The notes beneath the pieces were generated by a model. The model did no database searches. It saw only the letters and a list, made by a program, of their open reading frames with translations, and was not told where the DNA came from. DNA of 64,000 nt from Cerrena zonata (taxonomy: Eukaryota > Basidiomycota > Agaricomycetes > Polyporales > Cerrenaceae). The position numbers and the translations under genes are program-made. Of the stretch, positions 1 through 11,224 are shown piece by piece; positions within the stretch are counted from its first letter, which is position 1; each line of letters begins with the position of its first letter. Location of the stretch: positions 434,001-498,000 of the forward strand of contig JASBNA010000007.1 in assembly GCA_038087015.1 (NCBI GenBank), written 5' to 3'.

Positions 1-1
1 G

Positions 2-447
2 TTACAGCTCGGAGCAAGTGACTATCTCGATTCATCTCAAGTGGATCAAGCTGCAGAACTACAGAAGATCGGAGGTGCTAATGTCATAATAACTTGTGCT
101 CCCAGCGGGAGAAGTATGAGTCCGTTGCTTCACGGATTAGCTAAAGGCGGAACTCTCCTAGTACTCGGGGCTACACCTGACCCACTAGAAGTTCCAACCG
201 GTGAGTACGTTGATCGTTAATATAAGAATACACTAACCGGGTAATAGGACTCATACTCAACAAGCGACTGTCCATTCGCGGTTGGCCGTGTGGGTCAGCC
301 AAAGACTGCAGTGATACCTTACGTTTCGCACTGCGAAAGGATGTGAAAACTTTGATCGAGATTTTTCCTCTTGACAAGGCGCAGGATGCCTATGATCACC
401 GTAGCTCCGCAAGGTTCCGGGCTGTACTCGTTCCTTCGGTGTCCTGA
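2..447 (+). CDS. Zinc-type alcohol dehydrogenase, C-terminal part (gene cut by window edge)
   Basis: This is the 3' end of a medium-chain dehydrogenase/reductase, an NAD(P)-dependent oxidoreductase of alcohols and aldehydes in the cytosol. Exon 1 runs from the window edge to 200. A 47-nt intron (201-247, GTGAGT...TAG) follows, and the last exon ends with TGA at 445-447. The visible part covers the end of the Rossmann cofactor domain: LQLGASDYLDSS, then the conserved GGTLLVLGA strand, and after the intron KRLSIRGWPCGSAKD, the typical segment of zinc ADHs. The tail DKAQDAYDHRSSARFRAVL is also family-like. The catalytic zinc ligands would lie upstream and are not seen. The family call is strong; the substrate cannot be told. 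Confidence 0.85.
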
Positions 448-874
448 GTAATACGCTCGGGATTATCTACGTAATCTTCTCGTTTATAGATCTGTATTCT
501 TTCAGTCGTGTGTGATATGATATTGCTAGGGAAATATCGAACTTCCTAGCAAATATGATGTATTTGGTGAGAACATAGACTGTGAGTATTGAAGAGTGGA
601 AAGAATACATGGTACACGAACGCATAGAGAATCGCACAGCGTAAATACATGGTAGAAAATAAGGGTCCACGTGTATAAAGGATTGTGACAGGCCTCTCAG
701 AGGACTTGAGATAATATAGCTATAACATAGTGCTTCGTGTTCTTCTTGAAGATAATTACAGTCTTGCGAGCTGATATGCGTGTAGAATCTCTGCAATCTG
801 TGTGTATTTAGCACGAGCAGTGCCCGCTCTACCACGGAGAAGATCAGGACTATTCTGTGTCGGGAGAAGCGAAT
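448..874. other. Gap between convergent genes
   Basis: This stretch lies between the 3' ends of the dehydrogenase (+) and the first tandem paralogue (-). The one reading frame of note, on the minus strand at 467-835, has no recognisable domain. I see only presumptive 3' untranslated sequence. Confidence 0.5.
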
Positions 875-2217
875 TTAACACAAAGACGTAGAATTGTCAA
901 GGCTGTTACTTTCCTGGTCATCAGTACAGATAAGATCGAGTTGATTATGGAGAGATCTGAGTTCTACTGCAATCTTTATAGGAATAGAGATGGTCAGATT
1001 GTTTCATAAGCGGGTTATTGCTAAGGTATATACCTCATTCCATACACCTTGAAAAGCAGCTATCTTCGTCGCAACATTTTGGATTTGACTCAAACCTATG
1101 TCGTTGAGGAGCTGATGTCTTCGATATTTTGCTTGAGCTACTTCAGATTTAACTTCCGCGAAGTCGTTCAGGAGCGTTGTCAGTCTACAATAAAGATCCT
1201 GTGGAGATTTATATGAGATGAAACCAATTTGACTGAGAGAGATGTTGAATACCCGAGCCATGCTCAGCTCTGTCTGGTAGCTGCCGCGAAGAAACGACAT
1301 CATACCATTCACTGCAACAGAACCAATGGCGGCTACGAGTGCGAAGCGCAAAGCTAACATCTGTACACATTGGTTCGATGATTAGCTTTTGGCTAAATAC
1401 AGGAGCACGGCAGATTTACAGCACCTTGTACTTGAGCCTGAAAGGAACCTTAGTTTAATTTATGTTTTATAACAAACAAGTATATGTGTGTACCTTTGAA
1501 TAGATTTCTCTGCTTCTTCGAGCTGAAGGGAGCAGCCAATGAGGGGTATCAAAAACCGAAATAGTCGACTGCTTTGAATTGTGGCCTTCCAGTCGTTCAT
1601 AAAGGCATTAACCTCGAAGACTAAGTCTCTCAATCGGTTGGTTACACTCTTGCTTAGGATATTTTTCTTCTCGAGGTGTGATTGAAGAAGCTGTTACTTC
1701 CTCATTAGCAAATGAAGACATTAAAATCTGGGTAATAGGATCACTAACATTGTAGTATCTGTTGATTTCTTCCATTTTACTTTGATTGTCAAGACCGGGT
1801 TGTAGGATTACACCATCGAGAAAGCAAATAAAATCTACATCATGTCATTCATCAGTGGAGTCATTGCAATATACATAATTTCTGTATACCTTCAACAATC
1901 TGCCTCGCTGAGCCTGCACAGCTACGTGAAGACCAAAGGATATCATGAAATTTCTAGCGATCCGTATTAGTATGGATATGTGGTCGAGTTCAATACCAGG
2001 TATCAACATTTTGAATTGAGTACCAGCACTCTTGGAGTCTTTCCACTTCATACCGACATCTAGATGGGAGTCGATGATCCAACATTACTTGTATGATATA
2101 GGAGAGCTCGGAGAATGATTGATGAATAGAGTTCAGGTCGTCTTCGAGTTTCCGAGCTTGTCGGGTAATATTATTAGCGTCCAATGATGGTGAATCGTCT
2201 GAGAATGCTGTCGTCAT
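875..2217 (-). CDS. Unrecognised helical protein with central hydrophobic segment, tandem paralogue A
   Basis: I do not recognise this family. Translation through GT-AG introns gives a protein of roughly 330 residues. Exon 1 (2008-2217) starts MTTAFSDDSPSLDANN and is helical. Later exons hold KFHDILWSSRSCAGSAR, DFICFLDGV and a charged helix with FMNDWKATIQ. A 13-nt microexon (1425-1437) encodes part of RLKYK and leads into the hydrophobic segment MLALRFALVAAIGSVAV, a likely membrane span or membrane-inserting helix. The tail is coiled-coil-like and ends IAVELRSLHNQLDLICTDD before TAA at 875-877. Order and motifs match the neighbour at 3732-5128, so the two arose by tandem duplication. Long helices on both sides of one hydrophobic stretch would suit a membrane-associated scaffold, but no function can be assigned. 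Confidence 0.6.
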
Positions 2218-3731
2218 ATGGAAATAATGTCACTATTAGAATAGCAAAAGTTAGGGTAAGGAAACAATGAACGGATGGGAGGCTGACTACCTATGGATCA
2301 TCTCTGAGTACTTATAAGTACCTTCCTCAAGAACTTGGTGTGATTATGTGACGACCCCATAGCCTCCTACACTGCTGGTCTTCAAAGACTACCACGAGGC
2401 AGTGTGTCCCCATACCCCGGTATAATCACCATTGTGAAGGCCTACCTCCTAACGTGATCCACGAGGTGACTCCATTGATCATGTTCGGACTGTTTCCCGC
2501 CTGAGGGTTTGGTGCTAGAGCGTATGTAAGTTTAGTCACCCCGCTCGGAAGGTAATATTTATTAGCATGAATAGAACAATGAATGAGTGCGAAAATCTTA
2601 CTATCTGTTGAGAGAATATGGATAAAATCTCAATGTTTATCCTATACAATGAAGGGCAAGTGATAGGTTTTCGAGGTTTCACCTTCCGCCTTCTGTGACT
2701 CGCTCCTATCAACACGCACGACGAACCATGTGATAGATTACATGCCTCAAGCCTCATAAACATCTGTCGGAGTAAATCCCACTTTCGGCGTTCAAATTCT
2801 CTATCAGCTGAACAGACTTGAACTCGTGTATAAAACGCCTCACACGAAACTCGCCGATATATGACGTTTGCGTCGAAAGAAGATGATCTGTAGGGAGTGC
2901 CCAAGTTTCCCTGAAATGTTAGCCTGAGTGTGATGCCACTGTCTGGTTTATGTCAGTGTTTGAAACCGAGTCAGTGACACAACTGACCGTGACATGCTGC
3001 TCCGAACATATACTTCAATAAAAAGCATGCGGACCTGGTTTTCACCGGATCGACACAGCTCGACCCGGTCATCAATGACGCACTTTTCTGCCTTGAAGAA
3101 TATATTAATATCGAGCGACCACATTGAAAACAAGTGTTTTGGGGGCACCATGACGATACCATGCGTTCTTAGCCTGTGTCTGCGACAAATAAAGATTAGA
3201 TCGCCGCGCTAAGATTGACTTTCCGAAGAAACAGATGTTGAACCACGACAATTTCCGGAGCCGCCTCATGGATACGGAGAGGCACATTTACGATCAGACC
3301 CTGTATCTTTCAAGGTCTGCGTTACATTCCAGATGAATTTCATGGTTTGATGTAGGTTTGGTAGATGACCCTCATCCACCAATGTGGAATACCGGCGACC
3401 TCCGACGCTTCAGCGGTGGCAAAGTCCGACTCCTATGGCTGCATGTTGTCTATCTACATATATAATCAATATACGAAGGAGTCGATGAAGAGAGAACGTT
3501 TACATGCAATTTGCCTCGTTGTTATTATGCAGTCATCCTACGTTCGGCGTGCGATGGATGATGGATGCAAAGAGTAAAGAGTAGAAAACATCTTACATGC
3601 CTGGGTTCAAACCGTATACCTTTGAATTAGACCCAGCTCCGGGAGAATAGCCACATTTATAAATGCATAGCCAGTGGTGATCATACTTCGCAGAAGTAAT
3701 AATACAACATTCACGAGCCATATCAACAGCC
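2218..3731. other. Intergenic region between the tandem paralogues
   Basis: The first few hundred bases upstream of 2217 should carry the promoter of paralogue A. Overlapping short frames on both strands at 2536-3577 show no domain, no consistent splice pattern and no similarity to neighbours. I see no gene here. Confidence 0.45.
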
Positions 3732-5128
3732 TTAGAAATTGGTAACCTGGAAATCACGTAAAACTGATCGAAGTTTCGGATACTCGATACGAGCCCTCTC
3801 TACTCTCTCTTGAAGCTGACGAGTACGATTCTGTTACGATAGAGATTATTAGACTCCCACCAAGGTTAGAAAAATAGGTAAATGGCGAGTATACGTACAT
3901 TATCACCTTTCTCTATAACCTCCAGTTGTCTTTCCATGAACTCGAGATCAGCAATTATCTGGGGGATGATTAATCGTACAGACCACACGGCGGATGCATT
4001 ATAAGTACAGACCAATGCCCAGACTTTTTGAAATCCATAGACCGTATCTGCCACATTTTGTATACCTTCTTCGCCAATGTCCACAATGACCCGTTTTTTC
4101 TCAGACCAGACCTTTTGGATGCCGCCCCAGAACCGCGACACTTGATCAGCAAACCCCTTCAGGCCGAGTGTCAGTGACAATCTCAGGTAAGTTTGAGCTA
4201 GTAGTCATACTTGGAGAACATCTGCTGTAACATCTAGTCTTCCTTGTGTGATTGAAAGGAAAGTGCTTGCTGCGACAAGACCCAACGCCGATAATAATGT
4301 GAGGCTTAGAGTGAGAACCTACATCCTAAAATTAGCACGGCTAGTACGGTGTAATGATAGGTTATTTACCTTCCCTTTCAGACTAGACATTTCATTAATT
4401 AGATTCATATGATTTTCAGGGACCATACCTCTTTATTCTTTTTTCGAACTCCTTCGATCCCTGGAAAGATTTTATGTGTATGTATCGAGATAATTTGTGA
4501 TTGTGAATTGATTTCTTCCACTCGTTCTTGAATACATCAATATCTGTATACAACTTCTTGAAGCGTTGTTCCACCTCTCCGGAATCACATTGGTGGGCTT
4601 TGATACTCTGTAACAGGGCGACATCGTAAGAAAGCCGAAGGATGGGATAAACAGTCGCGGATTCTTACTATACGGTACTCGGAGAATGCTGTTTTGTTTG
4701 GTATCCCATCATCTTTCGGATAGATCAAACTATGGTCAATGAACATGAGAAAATCTAACAAAGAACGGAGTTCAGTAGCAACTCTTATGATTTGTCAAGA
4801 TAAACCCACCAGTCACGAATGTCTGTGCCCTGCCAGCAGCATCCCGTGCTTTCCATATCGTACATCTGAGGTCCTACAACACCGCCAGACATGAATCAGC
4901 AAATGCTATCACAATGAAAAGTAGATATCTTACACTTTGAATCTGTTGCCACCGAGATTGTAGGCCGCTAACTTCTGGACGGGACGCGGAGGGGAGTGTC
5001 GGATTATTTGATATTCCATCCAGAATTAGTGAAACGTCACTGAAGGAAGTGCGTATAGATTTGATTAGTTTCTCAAGCAGCTCTACCTGGTGAGTAATGT
5101 CAGACGACTGGGGGTCGACAGAAGGCAT
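3732..5128 (-). CDS. Unrecognised helical protein with central hydrophobic segment, tandem paralogue B
   Basis: This is a paralogue of the gene at 875-2217, in the same orientation, with about eight exons and roughly 340 residues. Exon 1 begins MPSVDPQSSDITHQ and has a heptad-like helix (HQVELLEKLIKSIRTSFSDV). It is followed by DLRCTIWKARDAAGRAQ and DFLMFIDHSLIYPKDDG, then a charged helix (LYTDIDVFKNEWKKSIHNHK). A 13-nt microexon at 4370-4382 gives SLKGK, directly followed by the hydrophobic segment VLTLSLTLLSALGLVAAS. The C-terminal half contains FADQVSRFWGGIQKVWSEKK and a final coiled coil RTRQLQERVERARIEYPKL. TAA lies at 3732-3734. The joins keep frame through every intron, which supports the model. 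No catalytic motif is visible and the function is unknown. Confidence 0.6.
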
Positions 5129-5737
5129 GACAGGAAAGGCGCAAGCGAGAGGCTAGGGGTCAGAATGGGTGGAGTGAAAATGTTCATACTCACTCGTCTT
5201 TGAAACATGTAGGGGGCATTAGTACCATTGAATCCAGCCTCGTGTTGTGTATGCTGTTAAAAGGAGACGTACGCGTTGCGTGAAGTATGGATCTACTCAT
5301 GCTAGAGTTGGCGGAATTCCTGATATGTCGAGCTCTTTTGGTCCAAATAGAAGGCTGCATGAATCAGCTTTATGTTTAAAGTTCGTCCCCTTACCTGAAT
5401 ATTGGTAGTCGCTGGTATGATGCAATGTTTCTCAATGAAAGCAACACGTCGATATCAGTCGGTTTTCTGTCTGCGAGTTTCGTGCATGAATAGACCACGA
5501 ATTCCTGTAAGATCAGAGGTGAGTAGAATATCCAATCGCTGACAAGACCAACCACTTACGGCGTCTGTTGACACGCGTAAAACACGCACAACATGCAAAC
5601 AGCACCTCGCAGCTCTGTCTGCATTGACAGGAACCTAACCTTCGGGCTCGGAACCACATCCATCCATCATACATCGTCGCATACGCATCATCACTAACGA
5701 CATAGCCATAGCATGACGGCTATACATGCAGCTAGGG

Positions 5738-6215
5738 TCATGCAGTGTCAACGCATTGGTTCCTCTTCCTGAATGAAATGTCGCCAAAGGCGTGGCTCGT
5801 ACCTTCTCTGGTGAGTTTAATGATCGTCGTCTGTTGGGAGTGAAACAGCTTTTCGGAGCCGAGAAAATCTAATTGGACGAGCAAGAGATCCTCGCAGTCG
5901 TCAAATGTATTGGGATACCTACACAAATTTGATTATAGCACAAACGTTATGAACATGGCGCAAGGCGAAACTCACCTACTCATTACGGACCTTTTCTGGA
6001 GAAATTTTTGTAATTCTGCATTAGTGGTGTAACGAGAAAGAAGCTCAAGAAGACCATTGATATTAGACACCCTCCAAAGGGCAGGAGTTCATATCACCTG
6101 AAATCGGATCGTTCAGATCAGGAGTGAACTGGCTGATGATCTCCTCACCTTTCTGGCAGATCACTGTACAGACTCTGAGGAGTGTACGCACTTCTTGATA
6201 GTCACACCTTCAAAG
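5738..6215 (-). CDS. Small unclassified gene or gene fragment
   Basis: At least two exons join cleanly. One reads SRYTTNAELQKFLQKRSVMS and ends at an AG|GTGAGT donor. The next starts after ...GTGTAG and reads YPNTFDDCEDLLLVQLDFLG and on to a stop at 5738. Upstream, in another frame, lies VRTLLRVCTVICQKGEEIIS, which looks coded, but I could not join it to the second exon without a frame problem. It follows the two tandem paralogues in the same orientation and may be an eroded relative. No domain is recognised. It may be a pseudogene. Confidence 0.35.
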
Positions 6216-6545
6216 CTGTATGCGCCTATATTGACACGGCGCCCCATCTCAGTCGGGACACGAGGACATAGGTCCCATCATATGTCGCCAGCGGGCCTAG
6301 GACTAAATGCTCCAGAACGCAAGAAACCGCAACTTGCAAAGAAACCAATTCAATAATAATACAGAAAAGCTATACACAAAGCAGTCCATGTGAAATCGCA
6401 GCGCATGAAGATGAGTTCCAATTGGTTAGGTATCGCGGAATCTATGCAGTAGTGAGTGTCAAAAAAAAACCAAAAGCGCATACAAGGTGCATATCGAGTG
6501 CCATACGAGCATAGAAATGAAAGAATCGGGATATCGATTGCATTA

Positions 6546-7958
6546 CTATGAAGCATTGCCCGCACCAGATCCTTCGCTACGTTGACGCCACTTGACGAGC
6601 CAAGGGTGTTTGCGCACTTCAGGGAGTGGGAGACGTTTCTCTGGGTCTTGTTGAAGGAGCTGCAAAGGGGAAATGTGTATATGTTAGCCAGCTGAGAGGA
6701 CGAATAATCACGGCAGAAGTACCTTGAAGATTAAGTCCCTGGCCTCGGCGGAGACGTGGCTAGGGAAACTGTAACGGCCGGCTTTGATCTTGTCTTGGGT
6801 AGCTACATCCGGGAGAGGTAAGAACAAGAATAAGCTCTAGAATCGATGACTTTGAACGTACCAGCAACACCCCTGAGGTCTTCGAAGGGAGGATTACCAA
6901 CGAGGAACTCATACGTCAATATCCCTAGAGCCCAAAGATCCACACTCGCATCATGAGGCCGCTCCCGGACCATTTCAGGGGGCAGGTAGTCGAGTGTTCC
7001 ACACACTGTTCTCCTTCGGTTAGAAGGGGCATGAACACTCCAACCAAAATCCGCAATCTTCAGCTCCCCATTAAGGCCCAGTAGCAGGTTCTCGGGTTTG
7101 ATATCGCGATGGATGACATGTTTCGAGTGGAGGTACAGGAGTGCGTCGGACATCTGGTCGATGTATCTCGAACTTCGCCTATCTGAAAAGCGTCCGTGCT
7201 TGCAAAGCTGTTTGTATATCTCGCCCATGCCAGCAAATTCGAGCATCAGGAATACTCGCTGCTCGTCATGGAAGTAGCCGTACATTCGGAGGACGTTGGG
7301 GTGTCGCAAGTTCTTCTGGATTTCAATCTCGCGACGAACTTGCTTCTCGCACCTGCTATCAGAGATTTCTTTCTTGTACAAACACTTGAGAGCAAGGATG
7401 AAGTGTGGTTCTTCTTTCGTCCGGACCATGTAGACACGGCCGAATTTACCCTTGCCGAGAGGACGACCGATGTCGAAGTCACAAAGACTCCATTCTCGGG
7501 TAGGATTCGATCTGTATAGAAATCAGTATATAGGAATACTGTATCGCCTCCCCCTTTACTCACCCAGAAGTGGAAGAGTCCAAAGCAAGTTCTCTCGCAG
7601 CCTCGCTGGAGACTACGCCTCTCATTCTCTCATCATTCTCAAAGCCACCATCATATTTTCCGATGTCTATAGTTCGTTCTGTAGGTTGAGCGGGTTGTAC
7701 AGGTTTTGCCTTTGGTTGAGGTTTCGTAGGGGACGGTGGTCTTGATTGCTGCTTCGTTGTCATAACCGAAGATGACGATTTGGAATGAGCCGGGATGAAT
7801 GGGTTCGGCGCCGCGAGTTTGTTCAAAAGCTTGATCTTGTTCACTTCTTGACTGGACTTCTTCTGGTGTCCATTTGTTCGAGTTGTACCAGTAGTATTCG
7901 GCTTGGAAGAAATTTCGAGAGCGGCGATTTGTCGTGTCACAGAGTTGATGGAGGCCAT
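6546..7958 (-). CDS. Aurora-type serine/threonine protein kinase
   Basis: Aurora kinases act in the chromosomal passenger complex and drive chromosome bi-orientation and cytokinesis. Fungi usually have one (Ipl1/Ark1). Four exons (7564-7958, 6862-7511, 6723-6802, 6546-6659) give 412 residues in unbroken frame. The N-terminal ~130 residues are a low-complexity extension rich in Ser, Pro and Lys. The kinase domain then shows the glycine loop GKGKFGRVY, the lysine in [11 protein letters not shown], the catalytic loop [16 protein letters not shown], and the Aurora activation loop with the phosphorylatable Thr in [33 protein letters not shown] follows. The C-terminal end [10 protein letters not shown] is typical. 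An in-frame ATG lies upstream at 8054, but MASINSV at 7958 is preferred because the extra residues look like leader sequence. Confidence 0.93.
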
Positions 7959-8559
7959 CTTGCGCGATGCGTTGAAGGGTTTCGCTAGTTTGAGACCAGG
8001 GTATACAGAGAAAATGCCAGAGACGGCGGGGTGGAGATGGTGAGGTTGGATCAACCTTGGAAGCGATGCAGTTCACGCGTGGATCAAGTTCAACTTGCAA
8101 CTTGCAACTCCGCCCGGGTTGCATCATGTGACCGCGTTTCGCTCTTCCCGTTCAGGACGGCCCAAACTCAGGCTTGACACCAACTTTCTACAATTTTAAG
8201 CCTGGAGACAGCGGAGTTTAGTGTGCCAACCACATTACCCAACTTTTAATGGAGCAAGGGTAATTAAAATGGGTCTGTAGGTCATGAAGTTGCAAATGAC
8301 TTGTCGTCTTCAATTTGATGTTTACGGTCTTCAAGCTAGCGACGCGACCAACTTCAGCTATACTACTACGCTACGCCTTTCTACAGAGAGGAAGATCCTG
8401 CACCCCGCCATCGTCAATTACAGCGACCTGTATAAATCCTTCGAGACATGGCATCACACGGTACTGGCGTACTGAAATATAACAGGTAAATACATTGACT
8501 CTTTCTGTTATTTACTCCCCTAGGTCACACTACTTGACGTTCCAGTCGACTTCATAAAT
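7959..8559. other. Intergenic region upstream of the Aurora kinase gene
   Basis: This gap separates the Aurora start from the 3' end of the CoA-transferase gene, both on the minus strand. It should hold the Aurora promoter. A short plus-strand frame at 8284-8475 has no support. No TATA box or repeat stands out. Confidence 0.4.
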
Positions 8560-10302
8560 TCACTGCCGTGGCAACCAGGTAGGATTATCGGCATTGAGAA
8601 CTACAGGAGCACCTCCCTCTCTCACAGGTGTTCGTTCCAGCACTGCAGCATGTCTAACAGCCGATATCACCTTCTTGGCCTCTCCCATCGCACCCATGCG
8701 CTCCCCTGTTTGCTCATATTGCGCCAGAATGCGGCTAATTTCTGGATGTGGCGGTAAAGTCACCGGAGGTAGAGGAGACCCTGCACCGAATGCAGTTGCA
8801 GGCTCTAGCTGCCCGAGAGAACGCACCCATTGACCAACTGATGCTAGAGAAACACGAACTTCCCAAGATCCCCCTTCCTATAAAGTTTGACATTCAATCA
8901 AAAGCTGAGCTGAACTGAGTTATGTTTAATAACTGACCGTGATCGTTCTTGCGAGCGCCGCCTGAATGCCAGTGGCCAGCAAATATCCCGCTGCGTGGTC
9001 CAATGCTTGCATCGGAAGGGGCTTTGGTGATAAAGTGCCATCTGGACTGTCACCTTTGTATGCTGCAAATGCTTCCGCTTCTGCAATATTGAACCCTGTA
9101 GCCGTTTGTACTAACGAATCAAACTAACGCAAAAAAAATTATTTTAGTAGATTGTCTGCCTGTCAACTCTGAATGCTTACACCCCGACGATCGCTCCATG
9201 GTCCGTCCCAACCGTAAGCATTCAAATTTGCATAGACAACTCCCGGTTTAGCGCGAATGACCTCTTCAACTCCAAACCCTTTCGCAGCCATTCCGCCTGG
9301 TCGATATGCTTGAAGAAGCACATCCGCATCCTTCACCAGTGAAGATAGCACATCCCTGTCCCTTTTTTCTGTTAAATCAAGTTGTGTGGTTCGTTTACCG
9401 CGCGATGTATCAGTGTCAAGAAAGGGTAAGGTAGGTAACTTTGGGGACGTGATCAGAAGGACATCCGCTCCATGAGCTATAAAAAATCGCCAATATAATT
9501 TCTATAGCCTAATAACTGTGAAAATCTTACCCGCAAGTGTACGTCCACAAATAGGACCCGCAAGAACTCTTGTTAAATCCAGAACTCGGAATCCTTCAAG
9601 GGGCCTTTGGCCATCGGTAATGGGACGTTTCGGTGCATCGCCAATTTTTCTTAGGCTCACGGGTGGTACACCGGCTAAAGCCTTTCCTTGTGGATGTTCA
9701 TCCCATTCACGAAACGATCTCATAGCCGTAGCGACCATCTTTCGTTTCGCCGCTTCTGTTTCGAACTCAACAGAGTTCCACTGAAGCAGACTCTCTGCGA
9801 TAGGCTTCCTTCGTGGGTGGGCAATGAAGAATATCCAGAACACCTTGACGATGACTACAGAAGGATCATTAGCACACAATATGAGGATTGGAGCTTTCGC
9901 TACCTACTGAGGAAAGTTAGTGTGTATACGAACATAATTGTTATCTCTGGTTTTGTACGTTCCCGCCAAGTCGTCCCATAGATCCCCAGGAGGTTGTTTA
10001 CCATCGATTAAGTAATACCCTTCGCTTTCTGGATTTTAAAAGTTCATTAGAGCTCCTCGATATTTGACTCTGAGTCAAGGTTACCCACTGAATTCGAGTA
10101 CGGCATGTCTCGCATCTACATGTACGTCTTGCTTCACTCCAGTTCGTAGCTCGTGTATGTATGCAGCAGCCAACCCTGAAAGGCCAATCACAGTCTGTGC
10201 AACCGTACCCGAGTTTGAAGGACGAGTTCACAGCTGGGTCTGGATTCTCAGGTCAAATGTAGTTGAGAAAGAGAATTTCGGGGCAGGTCAAGGGATAGCC
10301 AT
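8560..10302 (-). pseudogene. CoA-transferase family III (CaiB/BaiF type), reading frame broken near the 5' end
   Basis: Family III enzymes move CoA between carboxylic acids or racemise 2-methylacyl-CoA. Clear family segments can be read: VIGLSGLAAAYIHELRTG, GYYLIDGKQPPGDLWDDL, YVRIHTNFPHHRQGVLDIL, SLLQWNSVEFETEAAKR, RVLDLTRVLAGPICGRTLA, DVLLQAYRPGGMAAKGFG and YANLNAYGWDGPW. The stop is at 8560-8562. Downstream of about 9800 the exons are intact. Upstream the frame fails repeatedly: a missing base near 10288-10294, an in-frame TGA at 10253-10255 where the surrounding frame is otherwise coding, an extra base at 10207, and another at about 9802. No GT-AG intron can bridge these. The short gap around 9848-9900 is a real intron (GTAGGT...GTAG). 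Either the gene is decaying, or the assembly carries base errors here as it seems to in VTS1. Confidence 0.75.
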
Positions 10303-11224
10303 AGCTGCTGAGCAGGGATTTTACTTGGGTGTAATGTCATCCTTTGCAAGCTGCTCGGGACCATGATACCCTCTCAGCTCGATTATTAGTAGCCGAGATG
10401 TGGGTGTCTGAAGGTGCCTGATCAGTGGTGGGAGCTGTTTTCGATCGCCAGCCTGAGTGTCACAGATCAGATGACTCATGATTCATGTAAGAGTCATGGC
10501 ACTTGTTTTACATTGTAAAATACAGTCAAAATATAGGTATCTCATACTGTGTCATCCCCAAGCTCAAGTAGGATTCGGAAAAGAAGCCAACGCAAAGAAG
10601 AATAGAGCACAGACCAATAACGTTTCAGGATATGCGCCTTATGTTACATTATCAATTCGAATAACTATGAACGACCGAGTCAATCGTAGTAAGGCGAAGC
10701 TCAATTCAACATTATCCAATTTTAAAGCAGGAAGTTTCCTGAATCAGACACTGTTAGAAGAAGTCACTAGTCCGACGGAAGGGTGACGAATAGGAGTGTG
10801 AAACCGCTGGTGCCACTGAAACAATTCACCCATTCACCTAGTCTCCTTCACAGACCTCAAGGAAGCAAGACAGTCGTTCCTTCCATACCGCTCACCACTC
10901 ATCGGGGAAGATTCCTCACTTTCACTATGGAAATAGGTAGTTGTCTTTATTTAGTTTATACCTCCCAGAGGATCTGCTAGGTTAGGACGACATTCCTTTA
11001 CAATTCGTCATGAGATGTCAAAATGATTTGCTCTGGTTGATACGCCAAGGATGCACTTGAGACTTCCCCTTCCGTTCTATAACATTCAAACAGAGCAAAG
11101 AGTTTCCAATGTATCGCATATTCAATATTTCATGATTACCAGGTCAGAGGTAAGTTGATGGTCCATCAAATATATGTCCGTAAGTACAATCAGCATAAGA
11201 ATCCCAATAAATGTCCGACCAAGC
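10303..11224. other. Gene-free stretch
   Basis: Plus-strand frames at 10478-10786 and 10783-10980 are compositionally ordinary and carry no domain. The region separates the 5' end of the CoA-transferase gene from the 3' end of the GH20 gene. Nothing else is seen. Confidence 0.4.

Noticed and set aside
467..835. 122-codon minus-strand frame
   Set aside because: No domain; sits between convergent genes, where untranslated sequence is expected.
2320..2460. Possible inverted repeat around ATTATGTGACGACCCC and CCCCGGTATAATCACC
   Set aside because: The arms match poorly and no further structure or homology supports an element.
7141..7745. Plus-strand frames opposite the Aurora kinase gene
   Set aside because: They are antisense shadows of a well-supported kinase on the minus strand.
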